A stretch of DNA of 14,029 bases from STD1-204 sp041649895. Its GTDB lineage: Bacteria; Patescibacteriota; Minisyncoccia; Minisyncoccales; Minisyncoccaceae. A program made the translations under genes and the position numbers. The stretch spans positions 1 to 14,029 of the forward strand of contig JBAZMG010000025.1 of NCBI GenBank assembly GCA_041649895.1, written 5' to 3'. This document shows, in pieces, positions 4,894-12,363 of this stretch; within the stretch, counting starts at the first letter, position 1, and every line of letters starts with the position of its first letter. The notes under the pieces were generated by a model. The model did no database searches, was not told the DNA's origin, and worked only from the letters and a program-made list of their open reading frames with translations.

Positions 4894-5724
4894 ATGGAAA
4901 ATTTTAAGCCAGAGCATCAAGAACCGATCAACGAATCTGCGGACGAAAGCATAGAAAACGAAGAGAGCGAAAACATAAAAGAACTTTTTCGTGGAATTTG
5001 GGCTGATAAATTAAATTCCGGACAAGAATTGCCGGTCGGTGGCAATTCAATATTTAGCGATGAATTAAATGTTAAATTAAAGCTGGATTTTGAAAATTTT
5101 GATGAAAGCCTTACGGGTTTTACGAAAGAAAATATTGGCGAGGTATACAATCGAATTGAGAATGATTTTAAGGATTACGTTAAAAAAATTGATACAAATA
5201 TTGACCCTTATTTGTATTTTCTTTGTTGTAATATACAAAAGAAAGTACATGATCTTTTAGAGATTGATTCTAATACGCCGCAGAGTTCGTTTGAGCGACT
5301 CAAGATGCATTCAGATACACCGCCGAAATTATCAGAGTTAAAAGGGAAAACGGAATGTGCCGAAAGGTCGGCATTGGGTCAATATATATTTCAAAAATCC
5401 GGCGTTGAATCGGCTTATGTAAGCGGTATTTCTATGGAAGACGCAAATGATATGGATGCCTATCCCGAACCACATAGTTTTATTGTGATTAAAGACATAA
5501 AAGGATCGGAAAAAACTTTAATATTTGATGTGGCAAATCCGCATGCCGGCAATATTCCAAGGGTTTTTGAAACAGATGTTCCGTTCACTTATCAATTATT
5601 AAAAGACGAAAAGGATTTACTTGTTGGGACTACAGAATCTTTAGCGAAGAAAGAAAATAGGAAATACTTTGGTGTGGGCGAACCCATATGTACTCAACAT
5701 AAAGTAATAGAAGAAAACGTATAG
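4894..5724 (+). CDS. Unrecognised protein with transglutaminase-like Cys-His-Asp arrangement
   Basis: 276 residues from ATG 4894. An in-frame TTG at 4819 lies inside the GC-rich repeat and is rejected because the promoter -10 falls between the two. There is no signal peptide or membrane helix. Residues 8-30 are acidic and probably disordered (ESADESIENEESENIKE). Residues 45-125 are helical with no recognised motif. The C-terminal half has C155 in KGKTECAERSALGQYIFQKS then GVESAYVSG, H194 in EPHSFIVIK, and D212 in LIFDVANP. This order, spacing (39 and 18 residues) and local pattern (Cys at the start of a helix, then G-V-x-A-x-V-S-G, His at a strand start, Asp before Asn-Pro) match transglutaminase-fold cysteine enzymes. 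A peptidase or crosslinking role is inference. The gene is probably leaderless. It may be co-transcribed with the gene at 5781 (56-base gap). Confidence 0.8.
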   Translation: MENFKPEHQEPINESADESIENEESENIKELFRGIWADKLNSGQELPVGGNSIFSDELNVKLKLDFENFDESLTGFTKENIGEVYNRIENDFKDYVKKIDTNIDPYLYFLCCNIQKKVHDLLEIDSNTPQSSFERLKMHSDTPPKLSELKGKTECAERSALGQYIFQKSGVESAYVSGISMEDANDMDAYPEPHSFIVIKDIKGSEKTLIFDVANPHAGNIPRVFETDVPFTYQLLKDEKDLLVGTTESLAKKENRKYFGVGEPICTQHKVIEENV

Positions 5725-5780
5725 TTTTTGGTATTATTATAAAAAAGATAATATTATTCAAATATATTGTTTAATAAATT

Positions 5781-6329
5781 ATGATTAAAAAAATTATTAT
5801 TGCAATAACGATATTTATTGTAATTATCACGATATGCGCGACGGTTTTTGTTAATTACAGAAATAAAACAAAATTTGGAACGAGGTCTGAATTTAAAACA
5901 GTTGTCTTGTCTAGGCCAACAGACTCCAAAATGGTGATATTTGAAACCGACGAGGCTATTATAGGTTTTGGATTAAATGAATTCCGGGAAGAGCTTGAAA
6001 AAAATAAGGGGGGCAATAATGCGACGAGAGGATACGAAGCCCTTATTAGTTTTATCGAAAATAAAGCGAAAGAAACTGATGAGATAAATATTAGTGGCGC
6101 AATTAAATTATTGGATGAACAGGGATGGAATCGGGCGGATTATCAGTTGGCTTCTTTACTTGAAGAAGGCAAGTGTTCGGTATTTGATAAAAGCGCAAAT
6201 GTGTATGTTGATAAAATAAAAATGGAAAAATACACTTATCTTTCCGCGAGATCATTTTATGGGGGCAGAAACTTTATTTTTTTCAACAGCGATAAAATAT
6301 TTTTTGAAATTTTAGATATGATATCTTAA
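5781..6329 (+). CDS. Hypothetical membrane-anchored protein
   Basis: 182 residues, family not recognised. Residues 4-25 are a strongly hydrophobic helix (IIIAITIFIVIITICATVFV) after a MIKK start, with NYRNKTK following, so the protein is probably anchored with the rest outside, or is a long uncleaved signal. The soluble part alternates short strands and acidic helices (VIFETDEAIIGFGLNEFREE, SFIENKAKETDEINI, GAIKLLDEQGWNRADYQLAS) and ends with FIFFNSDKIFFEILDMIS. No catalytic motif is visible. The single Cys after the anchor (C148) is not in a lipobox. The start is supported by the Lys-Lys/hydrophobic N-terminus. The upstream gap is very AT-rich with no clear Shine-Dalgarno. A strong terminator follows at 6351. 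Confidence 0.75.
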   Translation: MIKKIIIAITIFIVIITICATVFVNYRNKTKFGTRSEFKTVVLSRPTDSKMVIFETDEAIIGFGLNEFREELEKNKGGNNATRGYEALISFIENKAKETDEINISGAIKLLDEQGWNRADYQLASLLEEGKCSVFDKSANVYVDKIKMEKYTYLSARSFYGGRNFIFFNSDKIFFEILDMIS

Positions 6330-6350
6330 TATTTTTGCGAGAAAGCACTA

Positions 6351-6399
6351 TTCAAAGGAAAAAAGAGCAGTTTTTTGAGCTCTTTTTTTATTCCTTGAA
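6351..6399. terminator. Bidirectional intrinsic terminator
   Basis: AAAAAAGAGC pairs with GCTCTTTTTT around loop AGTTTTTTGA. The stem extends imperfectly outward through TTCAAAGG / CCTTGAA. A-run on one side and T-run on the other allow use from both strands. The -35 of the next promoter overlaps its right end. Confidence 0.75.
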
Positions 6400-6423
6400 C
6401 ACAAGGGTTTTCTTTGCTAATAT
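6395..6423 (+). promoter_or_regulatory. Promoter for the VanW-domain gene
   Basis: TTGAAC at 6395-6400, exactly 17 bases, then TAATAT at 6418-6423, preceded by TGC (extended -10). The leader would be about 40 bases with no clear Shine-Dalgarno before ATG 6471. Confidence 0.6.
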
Positions 6424-6470
6424 TAAGCTGATAGGATGCTTGGATAATAAATAATTAAGATACCGCAACT

Positions 6471-8246
6471 ATGGCATTGGCGCGAATTTTAAGGACAATA
6501 CTCGTTATAATTGTTGTTTTTGTATTTATATTTTTGCTCGCACTGGCGATTTATTTATTCTTGGGAAGCAAATATAACCAAAAGATTTTTCCGGGTATTC
6601 GCCTGGACAATATCAATCTTCAAGGAAAGACCGCGTCCGAAGCGAAAGATCTGATCTACGCTTATATCGATACCATTGACCAAGATGGAATAGTTTTTGA
6701 ATACAAAAACAAAGCTACGATCATTTACCCCATAAAAAGTTATTCGCCGGACGGGGATCTTATAGAAACCTTGATTGATTTCAATGTCGATAAGACGGTT
6801 GCCGATGCTATGGCAATCGGCCGTAGCGGCAATTTTGTTCCCGATCTCTTGAACCGTTTTTCTTTGCTTGTCGGGCGCAGAGTGGAACTTGTCGCTAATT
6901 TGAACCGAGACAAAATTATTGAGAGGCTTGACCAAGGATTCGCGGGAATAGTGCCCACTCCGGCCAAATTCTATATTGATCAGGGTAAAATCGCGATAAA
7001 ACCGGCCAGTGACGGAAAATTATTATCTTACAGCGATGGATTGGATGAGCTTGATTACAATTTAAAGCGGTTTGTTTTTTCGGCAATCACTTTAACCGAT
7101 GCAGGCGATGGTAAGGCGAATATATTGGAAGAAGATTGCGTCAAGGTGGAAGATCAGGCCAAGGCACTCGTTGATCTGGCGCCAATAAGATTAAAATACA
7201 AAGGCAGGAACGTAGGTTCCGTGGACGCGAATACTTTGGCTGATTGGATCAACGTATCAAAGTCCGCGAGCACGGACAACAATCCTGTTTTATCTTTGGA
7301 TTTGGACAAGATCAATAAATATTTGGATGAATATGTTGAGATTCAAATCGACGAAGAGCCGGTGTTGCCTAAATTTACTTTTAAAAACGGAGTATTGCAG
7401 AAAGTAAGATCCGCGAAGAGCGGATTGGAACTGGATATGTCTTTGGCCGCGGATATGCTAGCCAGCTTGCCCGCCAATCAATTCAGGAGTTTGGATCTTT
7501 CCGTGAGAAAAATGCCCATTGCCGACCTGAAGGCCGATGCCAATTTTGGCATAAAAGAAAAGATCGGAGGAAGTTCGTCCGCGATAATCGAATCATCGGA
7601 TAATAGGATCAAAAATATTAAGAATGGTGTTTCCGCCGTAAACGGATTGCTCTTGGCGCCGGGTGAGGAGTTTTCTCTTTTGAGCGTCTTGAGGCCGTTT
7701 AATGAAGAAAACGGTTATGTAAAAGAAATAGTGATAGGTAGTAATGGCTTTACTCCCGATTATGGGGGAGGGCTTTGCCAGTTGAGTACCACTGTTTTTA
7801 GGGCCGCTATTGATACCGGTTTGCCGATAACAATGCGCCGCAATCATTCATATTGGCTGCATTATTATAATCCGCCGGGAACCGATGCCACCATATTTGA
7901 ACCCACTCCCGATTTGAGATTCGTAAACGACACGGGAAAATATATTTTAATGCAGGCGAATGTGGACGAGAAACTTAATTTGAACATTGAGTTTTGGGGA
8001 ACAAAGGATGGGAGAGTCGTCACAAGGACAGAGCCCGTTGTCTATAATATCGTTGATCCTGTTGGAGCGAAAACAATCAAAACCACCAGTCTCGCGACCG
8101 GAGTAACAAAATGCCAGTACGATTCTTATAAAGGAGCGGATGCGTATTTTGATTACAAAGTGGTTTATCCGAACGGCGACGTAAAAGAACAACGTTTCAG
8201 TTCGCATTATATTCCCAAGCCGAAAACTTGCTATGTGGGCATTTAA
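6471..8246 (+). CDS. VanW-domain cell-envelope protein with peptidoglycan-binding-like repeats
   Basis: 591 residues. An N-terminal membrane helix (about 9-31) anchors an outside-facing protein. Two repeats of the type found in VanW-like proteins (putative PG_binding_4) cover about 40-200 and 215-330, with INLQGKTASEAKDLI typical of the repeat start. The VanW domain runs from about 395 to 525: APGEEFSLLSVLRPF, GGGLCQLSTTVFRAA (about 431-445), RRNHSYWLHYYNPPGTDATI, and FVNDTGKYILMQA, all close to family consensus. A short beta-rich C-terminal region (DYKVVYPNGDVKEQRFSSHY) follows, perhaps G5-like. The biochemical role of VanW is unknown; the domain combination points to cell-wall interaction. 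It has its own promoter downstream of a terminator, so it opens a new transcription unit. Confidence 0.92.
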   Translation: MALARILRTILVIIVVFVFIFLLALAIYLFLGSKYNQKIFPGIRLDNINLQGKTASEAKDLIYAYIDTIDQDGIVFEYKNKATIIYPIKSYSPDGDLIETLIDFNVDKTVADAMAIGRSGNFVPDLLNRFSLLVGRRVELVANLNRDKIIERLDQGFAGIVPTPAKFYIDQGKIAIKPASDGKLLSYSDGLDELDYNLKRFVFSAITLTDAGDGKANILEEDCVKVEDQAKALVDLAPIRLKYKGRNVGSVDANTLADWINVSKSASTDNNPVLSLDLDKINKYLDEYVEIQIDEEPVLPKFTFKNGVLQKVRSAKSGLELDMSLAADMLASLPANQFRSLDLSVRKMPIADLKADANFGIKEKIGGSSSAIIESSDNRIKNIKNGVSAVNGLLLAPGEEFSLLSVLRPFNEENGYVKEIVIGSNGFTPDYGGGLCQLSTTVFRAAIDTGLPITMRRNHSYWLHYYNPPGTDATIFEPTPDLRFVNDTGKYILMQANVDEKLNLNIEFWGTKDGRVVTRTEPVVYNIVDPVGAKTIKTTSLATGVTKCQYDSYKGADAYFDYKVVYPNGDVKEQRFSSHYIPKPKTCYVGI

Positions 8247-8291
8247 TCTCGCCTTCATTCGAATTTAATTTAAATATTTTAAAGTGATCTT

Positions 8292-8927
8292 ATGAAAATA
8301 ACAAGATTCGGACATTCCTGCTTTTTGGCGGAAATAAACGGCGTCAGGATTTTATTTGATCCCGGAAATTATTCCGATGGTCAAAACAAAATAAAAAATA
8401 TTGATTTGATGCTTATTACTCACAAACATCAAGACCATTTTGACGCGAGTTCAGTTGAAGCAATTATAAAAAACAATTCCAATATAGATATAATTACCAA
8501 TAAAAGCGTTGGCGCCGTATTGGACGAAGACGAAATACCTTATCGTGTTCTCAAAGACCGCGAGAGTTTTACTTTTAAAAATATTATAATCAAGGCTTTT
8601 GACACTAATCACGCTTTGATTTATCCGGGATATCCCACAGACCAAAATACAGGATACCTTATTGATAACGAGTTGTTTTATCCGGGAGATTCTTTTATTA
8701 TGCCTGACGTGCCGGTGAGGGTAGTGGCCCTGCCTATCGCCGGGCCGTGGATGAAAACAGCGGAAGCGGTTGAATACGTGAAGAAGACAAAACCCGAAAT
8801 TTGTTTCCCTGTGCACGAGTGGATATTGGAATCTCCGGAAATAGTCCACCACATAATGAAAAACGCCCTTGATCCCACGGGTATTAGTTTTGTGGTACCG
8901 GAAATATGCAAAGAAACAGATTTGTGA
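8292..8927 (+). CDS. Metallo-beta-lactamase-fold hydrolase (UPF0173-like)
   Basis: 211 residues, the usual length for the single-domain family. The N-terminus MKITRFGHSCFLAEINGVRI then LFDPG is typical of the YtkL/UPF0173 group. Metal ligands are visible: H44, H46, D48 and H49 in THKHQDHFD, H107 in TNHAL, D133 in YPGDS, and H175 in FPVHEW. All expected positions are present, so it should bind two metal ions and hydrolyse an unidentified substrate. No signal peptide, hence cytoplasmic. The start has no Shine-Dalgarno (AAAGTGATCTT precedes it). The gene follows the VanW-domain gene by 45 bases and may share its transcript. Its TGA stop doubles as the TGn element of the next gene's promoter. Confidence 0.9.
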   Translation: MKITRFGHSCFLAEINGVRILFDPGNYSDGQNKIKNIDLMLITHKHQDHFDASSVEAIIKNNSNIDIITNKSVGAVLDEDEIPYRVLKDRESFTFKNIIIKAFDTNHALIYPGYPTDQNTGYLIDNELFYPGDSFIMPDVPVRVVALPIAGPWMKTAEAVEYVKKTKPEICFPVHEWILESPEIVHHIMKNALDPTGISFVVPEICKETDL

Positions 8928-8933
8928 TATATT
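8925..8933 (+). promoter_or_regulatory. Extended -10 promoter overlapping the upstream stop codon
   Basis: TGATATATT: the TGA is the stop codon of the hydrolase gene and TATATT is the -10. The ATG at 8941 is 7 bases after the hexamer, which predicts a leaderless mRNA. No clear -35 is seen. Confidence 0.45.
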
Positions 8934-8940
8934 GTTTAAT

Positions 8941-9474
8941 ATGATTTTTATAACCGGAAACCAAAACAAAGTCAGGGAATTTGAAGAGATCTTGGGGCAG
9001 AAATTAGAATCTGTTGATTTGGACTTGGAGGAAATACAATCAATAGACGTGGAGAATGTTGCTTCAGAGAAAGCGAAAAAAGCTTTTGAGATTTTAAAAA
9101 AGCCCTTGATCGTTGAAGACACAGGATTGCATTTTGAGGAAATGAACGGATTGCCCGGAGCTTTGATTAGATTTTTTGTTGATAAACTTTCATTGGAACA
9201 AATTTGCGGGCTTGTAAAGCACGACCGCCGCGCGAGCGCTAAAACCTGCATAGCGTACGCGGACAAAAACGGAATAAAACTCTTTACCGGTGAAGTGGAG
9301 GGGGAGATCGTAAAAGAGCCCCGCGGAAAAAACGGATTTGGCTGGGATCCCATCTTTGTTCCTGAAAATGAGAAAAAAACTTTTGCCGAGATGACCGCGG
9401 AAGAAAAAAGCAGCCGTTTTATGCGATTTGAGGCCGCGGGCAAACTGAAATCGTTTTTAACTGCCAAACAGTAA
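8941..9474 (+). CDS. rdgB: Ham1/RdgB-type (ITPase) non-canonical purine NTP pyrophosphatase
   Basis: 177 residues from ATG 8941. The frame is open further upstream inside the previous gene, but the family N-terminus is exactly MIFITGNQNKVREFEEIL. The enzyme converts dITP, ITP and XTP to monophosphates and pyrophosphate, keeping deaminated purines out of DNA and RNA. Conserved parts: TGNQNK (5-10), EDTGL (59-63), GLPGALIRFF (70-79, closer to the eukaryotic/archaeal GLPGPYIKWF form than to the bacterial APGVYSARY form), and GFGWDPIF (132-139). The conserved SHR near the C-terminus aligns with FMR (160-162) in MTAEEKSSRFMRFEAAGKL, so the base-contacting Ser-His is missing. Otherwise the fold appears complete. 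It is probably transcribed from its own promoter. Confidence 0.88.
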   Translation: MIFITGNQNKVREFEEILGQKLESVDLDLEEIQSIDVENVASEKAKKAFEILKKPLIVEDTGLHFEEMNGLPGALIRFFVDKLSLEQICGLVKHDRRASAKTCIAYADKNGIKLFTGEVEGEIVKEPRGKNGFGWDPIFVPENEKKTFAEMTAEEKSSRFMRFEAAGKLKSFLTAKQ

Positions 9475-9485
9475 GGTTTTCAAAA

Positions 9486-9512
9486 TTAGCACTCTCACCC
9501 CTCGTTTGCTTT
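9486..9512. promoter_or_regulatory. Degenerate CIRCE-like (HrcA) operator upstream of clpB
   Basis: TTAGCACTC is a perfect left half of the CIRCE heat-shock operator. After exactly 9 bases, GTTTGCTTT keeps 5 of 9 positions of the expected GAGTGCTAA. The position upstream of a heat-shock gene fits, but the right half is weak and hrcA is not in the window. Confidence 0.35.
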
Positions 9513-9542
9513 TTTCTCGGTTTTGGTGTAGAATTATAGCGT

Positions 9543-9578
9543 ATAATTAATATAAAATTAATTATCGTTTGCTATAAA
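9543..9578 (+). promoter_or_regulatory. clpB promoter region with AT-rich inverted repeat
   Basis: ATAATTAAT (9543-9551) and ATTAATTAT (9557-9565) form a perfect 9-5-9 inverted repeat. It is followed by TGCTATAAA (9570-9578), an extended -10. A second candidate -10, TATAAT, lies at 9542-9547 inside the repeat, so a protein bound to the repeat could cover a promoter. Confidence 0.4.
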
Positions 9579-9593
9579 ATCATCAATAATAAT

Positions 9594-9627
9594 CCCGCTT
9601 TTGTTCGGGTTCATGAGGGCAAGCGGG
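9594..9627 (+). promoter_or_regulatory. Leader hairpin before the clpB start
   Basis: CCCGCTT (9594-9600) pairs with AAGCGGG (9621-9627) around a 20-base loop. CCCG can alternatively pair with CGGG at 9606-9609. The hairpin ends 9 bases before ATG 9637, close enough to affect ribosome access. A temperature-sensing role is possible but untested. Confidence 0.35.
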
Positions 9628-9636
9628 TATACTAAA

Positions 9637-12360
9637 ATGGAAGGAATAAACTTTACAAACAAAGCTCAGAAGATGGTGATGAACGCCCAAAATCTCGCGC
9701 GCGAGTTGGGCCAGCAGCAGATAGACGCTTTGCATTTATTGCTAGCTATCACTTCTGACGCGGACAACATCGTAATTAATCTTTTAAATCGATTGGGAAT
9801 AGACCTGGATGATCTGCAAAGAAGAACAAGAGGTTCTTTAAGCCAAATCCCCACGGTTTCAAATCCCCAGGCTCTGGGGCAGTTTTATCTTACTCAGGAT
9901 ATGGCCAAGGTTTTGGAAAAAGCAAAGGAAGAAGCAATGAATTTGGGCGACGAATTCGTTTCCTTGGAACATCTTTTTCTCGCGATCCTTGCTACGGAAA
10001 ACTATGCCCGCGATATTTTGGAAAACGCTTCTTATCTAAGGCAATCCACCGAGGCCGGGGACCAGATAAAGAACAAATTATATTACAATACGGCCCTAAA
10101 GATCTTTAATCAGATTCGCGGAGGCGAGCGAGTTACGAGCCCTAATCCGGAAGCGAGGTACCGGGTCATTGAAAACTATTCCCGCAATCTGACTAATTTG
10201 GCAAGGCAGGGAAAACTGGATCCGATCGTGGGGCGAGAGGACGAAACGAGAAGATTGATGCAAATTCTGTCCAGGCGGACAAAAAATAATCCGGTTCTTT
10301 TGGGTGAGGCCGGTGTGGGCAAGACTGCGATTGTGGAAGGGCTCGCTCAAAAAATAGTAAAAGAAGAAGTACCGGAAAGCTTGAAAGATAAAGAGGTAAT
10401 CAGCCTTGATCTTGGCGCCCTGATTGCCGGAACAAGATATAGGGGTGAATTTGAAGACCGGGTGAAAACATTATTAAAGGAAGTGAGAAAAGCGGATGGA
10501 AAATATTTGTTGTTTATTGATGAGTTGCACACTCTGATCGGAGCCGGTTCGGCCGAGGGTGCGATAGACGCTTCAAATCTTTTGAAGCCGGCTTTGGCAA
10601 GGGGGGAGCTGAGAGCGATCGGAGCGACAACGCTAAAAGAATATCAAAAGCATATTGAAAGCGATCCGGCATTAGAGAGAAGATTTCAGCCGATCTATGT
10701 GGTTGAACCCACGGTTGAGGACACTATCTCCATTTTGCGCGGAATAAAAGAAAAATACGAATTGCATCACGGTTTGAAGATAAAAGACACCGCGATTGTA
10801 GCCGCCGCCGAACTTTCGGCGCGATATATTCCGGACAGATTTTTGCCCGATAAAGCGGTTGACCTTATGGATGAGGCCTCGTCGGCTTTGCGACTGGAAA
10901 TTGAGTCTAATCCTATTGAGCTTGAGAATCTAAGAAAAGAGATCCAAAAATTGGAAATAGAAAAAGAAGCTATAAAAAAAGATGTGGCTAACAATCCAAA
11001 GGAAAAAATAAATTACGAAAAAAGGGAAAGGACTATCGCTCGTGAGCTCGCGGAATTGAATGAGAAAGCCAATGCATTCGCCGTGCGCTGGAAGACTGAA
11101 AAAGAAACAATGGGAAACATCAAAAGCCTGAAGGGCGATATCGAAAAAGAAAAATATCAATTGGAAAGGCTGTTAAAAGAAGGGGATTTGCAAAAAGTGG
11201 CGGAAATAAAATACGGAATTTTGCCCGATCTGTTCGCCAAATTGAAAAAGCACGAAAATAAATTGGAGAGGCTGCAAAAACAAAATCCGATATTAAAGCA
11301 AGAGATCGGACCGGAAGAGATCGCCAAGGTTGTTTCGAGATGGACGGGCATTCCCGTGACCAGCCTTTTGGAGTCCGAAATATCAAAATTGGAAAATATG
11401 GAAAAGTTTTTGGGCAAAAGAGTGATTGACCAGGAGGAAGCGATCAGGGCTGTGGCAAACGCAATCAGGCGTTCGCGCGCGGGCATTTCCGAAGAATCTC
11501 GTCCATTGGGTTCATTCTTGTTCCTTGGACCTACGGGCGTGGGTAAGACCGAGACCGCGAAAGCTCTGGCAGAGTTTTTATTCAACGATGAAAATGCTTT
11601 GATTCGCGTGGATATGTCCGAATATATGGAAAAATTTGATGTGAGCAAGATGATCGGCAGTCCTCCGGGTTATGTCGGCTATGACGAAGGCGGGCAATTG
11701 ACGGAAAAGGTTAGGCGCAGGCCATATAGCGTGATCCTTTTGGATGAGATCGAAAAAGCCAATCCCGAGGTATTCAATATTTTACTACAGGTTTTGGAGG
11801 ATGGGCGATTGACCGATGCCAAGGGCCGCGTTGCTTCATTCAAAAACGCGATTTTGATAATGACTTCCAATGTCGGCTCTGATATAATAGCGAAAGAGGC
11901 TCCTTTGGGCTTTGTTGATAATGGCAAGATAAGCCAAAAGGAGGGATTGAAAGATAAGGTTCAAGGAGCTCTCCGGGAAAAGTTCAAACCCGAATTTTTG
12001 AACAGAATCGACGAGATCATCATTTTTGATTATTTGGGCGCCGAAGAAATAAAGCAAATAGTGGATTTGGAGATTGGCAAGGTTCAAAAGCGATTAAGTA
12101 AAAAAGAGATTACTATCGCCGTTTCCGAAAAAGCGAAGCAATCTTTGGCAAAACAGGGTTTTGATCCGAATCTTGGAGCAAGGCCCCTAAAAAGGATAAT
12201 TCAAAAATTGATCTTAAATCCGATGGCTCTGAAAGTTGTAATCGGGGAAATAAAGAATGGCGACAAGGTTTATATCGACGCGGACGCGCGCGGTACGATC
12301 ACCTTGGAGATCACCCATACTTCAAAGACAAAGAAAAAAGTTTTGGCAAAAAAGAAATAG
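9637..12360 (+). CDS. clpB: ClpB-type AAA+ disaggregase with a ClpC-like LGF loop
   Basis: 907 residues from ATG 9637; upstream in-frame ATG 9613 and TTG 9601 lie in the leader hairpin, and the family N-terminus begins near INFTNKAQ. Domains: Clp N-repeats about 5-150; AAA1 with Walker A GEAGVGKT (223-230), Walker B LLFIDE (291-296) and Arg finger region ALERRFQP; a long coiled-coil M-domain about 425-565 with the ClpB signature (AVRWKTEKETMGNIK, EGDLQKVAEIKYGILPDL); AAA2 with GPTGVGKT (631-638), VILLDE (699-704) and sensor-2 GARPLKR. A full M-domain and the GGERVTSP linker identify ClpB, which refolds aggregates with DnaK. Unusually, LGF (757-759) sits in an extended loop before KFKPEFLNRIDE, where ClpC and ClpA carry the ClpP-docking tripeptide. 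The C-terminus is lysine-rich (KTKKKVLAKKK). The next gene follows after 3 bases. Confidence 0.92.
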   Translation: MEGINFTNKAQKMVMNAQNLARELGQQQIDALHLLLAITSDADNIVINLLNRLGIDLDDLQRRTRGSLSQIPTVSNPQALGQFYLTQDMAKVLEKAKEEAMNLGDEFVSLEHLFLAILATENYARDILENASYLRQSTEAGDQIKNKLYYNTALKIFNQIRGGERVTSPNPEARYRVIENYSRNLTNLARQGKLDPIVGREDETRRLMQILSRRTKNNPVLLGEAGVGKTAIVEGLAQKIVKEEVPESLKDKEVISLDLGALIAGTRYRGEFEDRVKTLLKEVRKADGKYLLFIDELHTLIGAGSAEGAIDASNLLKPALARGELRAIGATTLKEYQKHIESDPALERRFQPIYVVEPTVEDTISILRGIKEKYELHHGLKIKDTAIVAAAELSARYIPDRFLPDKAVDLMDEASSALRLEIESNPIELENLRKEIQKLEIEKEAIKKDVANNPKEKINYEKRERTIARELAELNEKANAFAVRWKTEKETMGNIKSLKGDIEKEKYQLERLLKEGDLQKVAEIKYGILPDLFAKLKKHENKLERLQKQNPILKQEIGPEEIAKVVSRWTGIPVTSLLESEISKLENMEKFLGKRVIDQEEAIRAVANAIRRSRAGISEESRPLGSFLFLGPTGVGKTETAKALAEFLFNDENALIRVDMSEYMEKFDVSKMIGSPPGYVGYDEGGQLTEKVRRRPYSVILLDEIEKANPEVFNILLQVLEDGRLTDAKGRVASFKNAILIMTSNVGSDIIAKEAPLGFVDNGKISQKEGLKDKVQGALREKFKPEFLNRIDEIIIFDYLGAEEIKQIVDLEIGKVQKRLSKKEITIAVSEKAKQSLAKQGFDPNLGARPLKRIIQKLILNPMALKVVIGEIKNGDKVYIDADARGTITLEITHTSKTKKKVLAKKK

Positions 12361-12363
12361 AAT

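Noticed and set aside
8451..9467. Long open frame on the minus strand (338 codons) opposite the metallo-hydrolase and pyrophosphatase genes
   Set aside because: Both + strand genes have clear family motifs, while the minus-strand product is a Ser/Phe-rich sequence without recognisable motifs, typical of an antisense shadow.
9601..9636. Upstream starts (TTG 9601, ATG 9613) for clpB
   Set aside because: They fall in the leader hairpin and add residues that do not match the family; the conserved N-terminus begins just after ATG 9637.
9637..12360. Identification of the AAA+ protein as ClpC
   Set aside because: The M-domain is about 140 residues with the ClpB signature, and the linker GGERVTSP is ClpB-type; only the LGF loop is ClpC-like.
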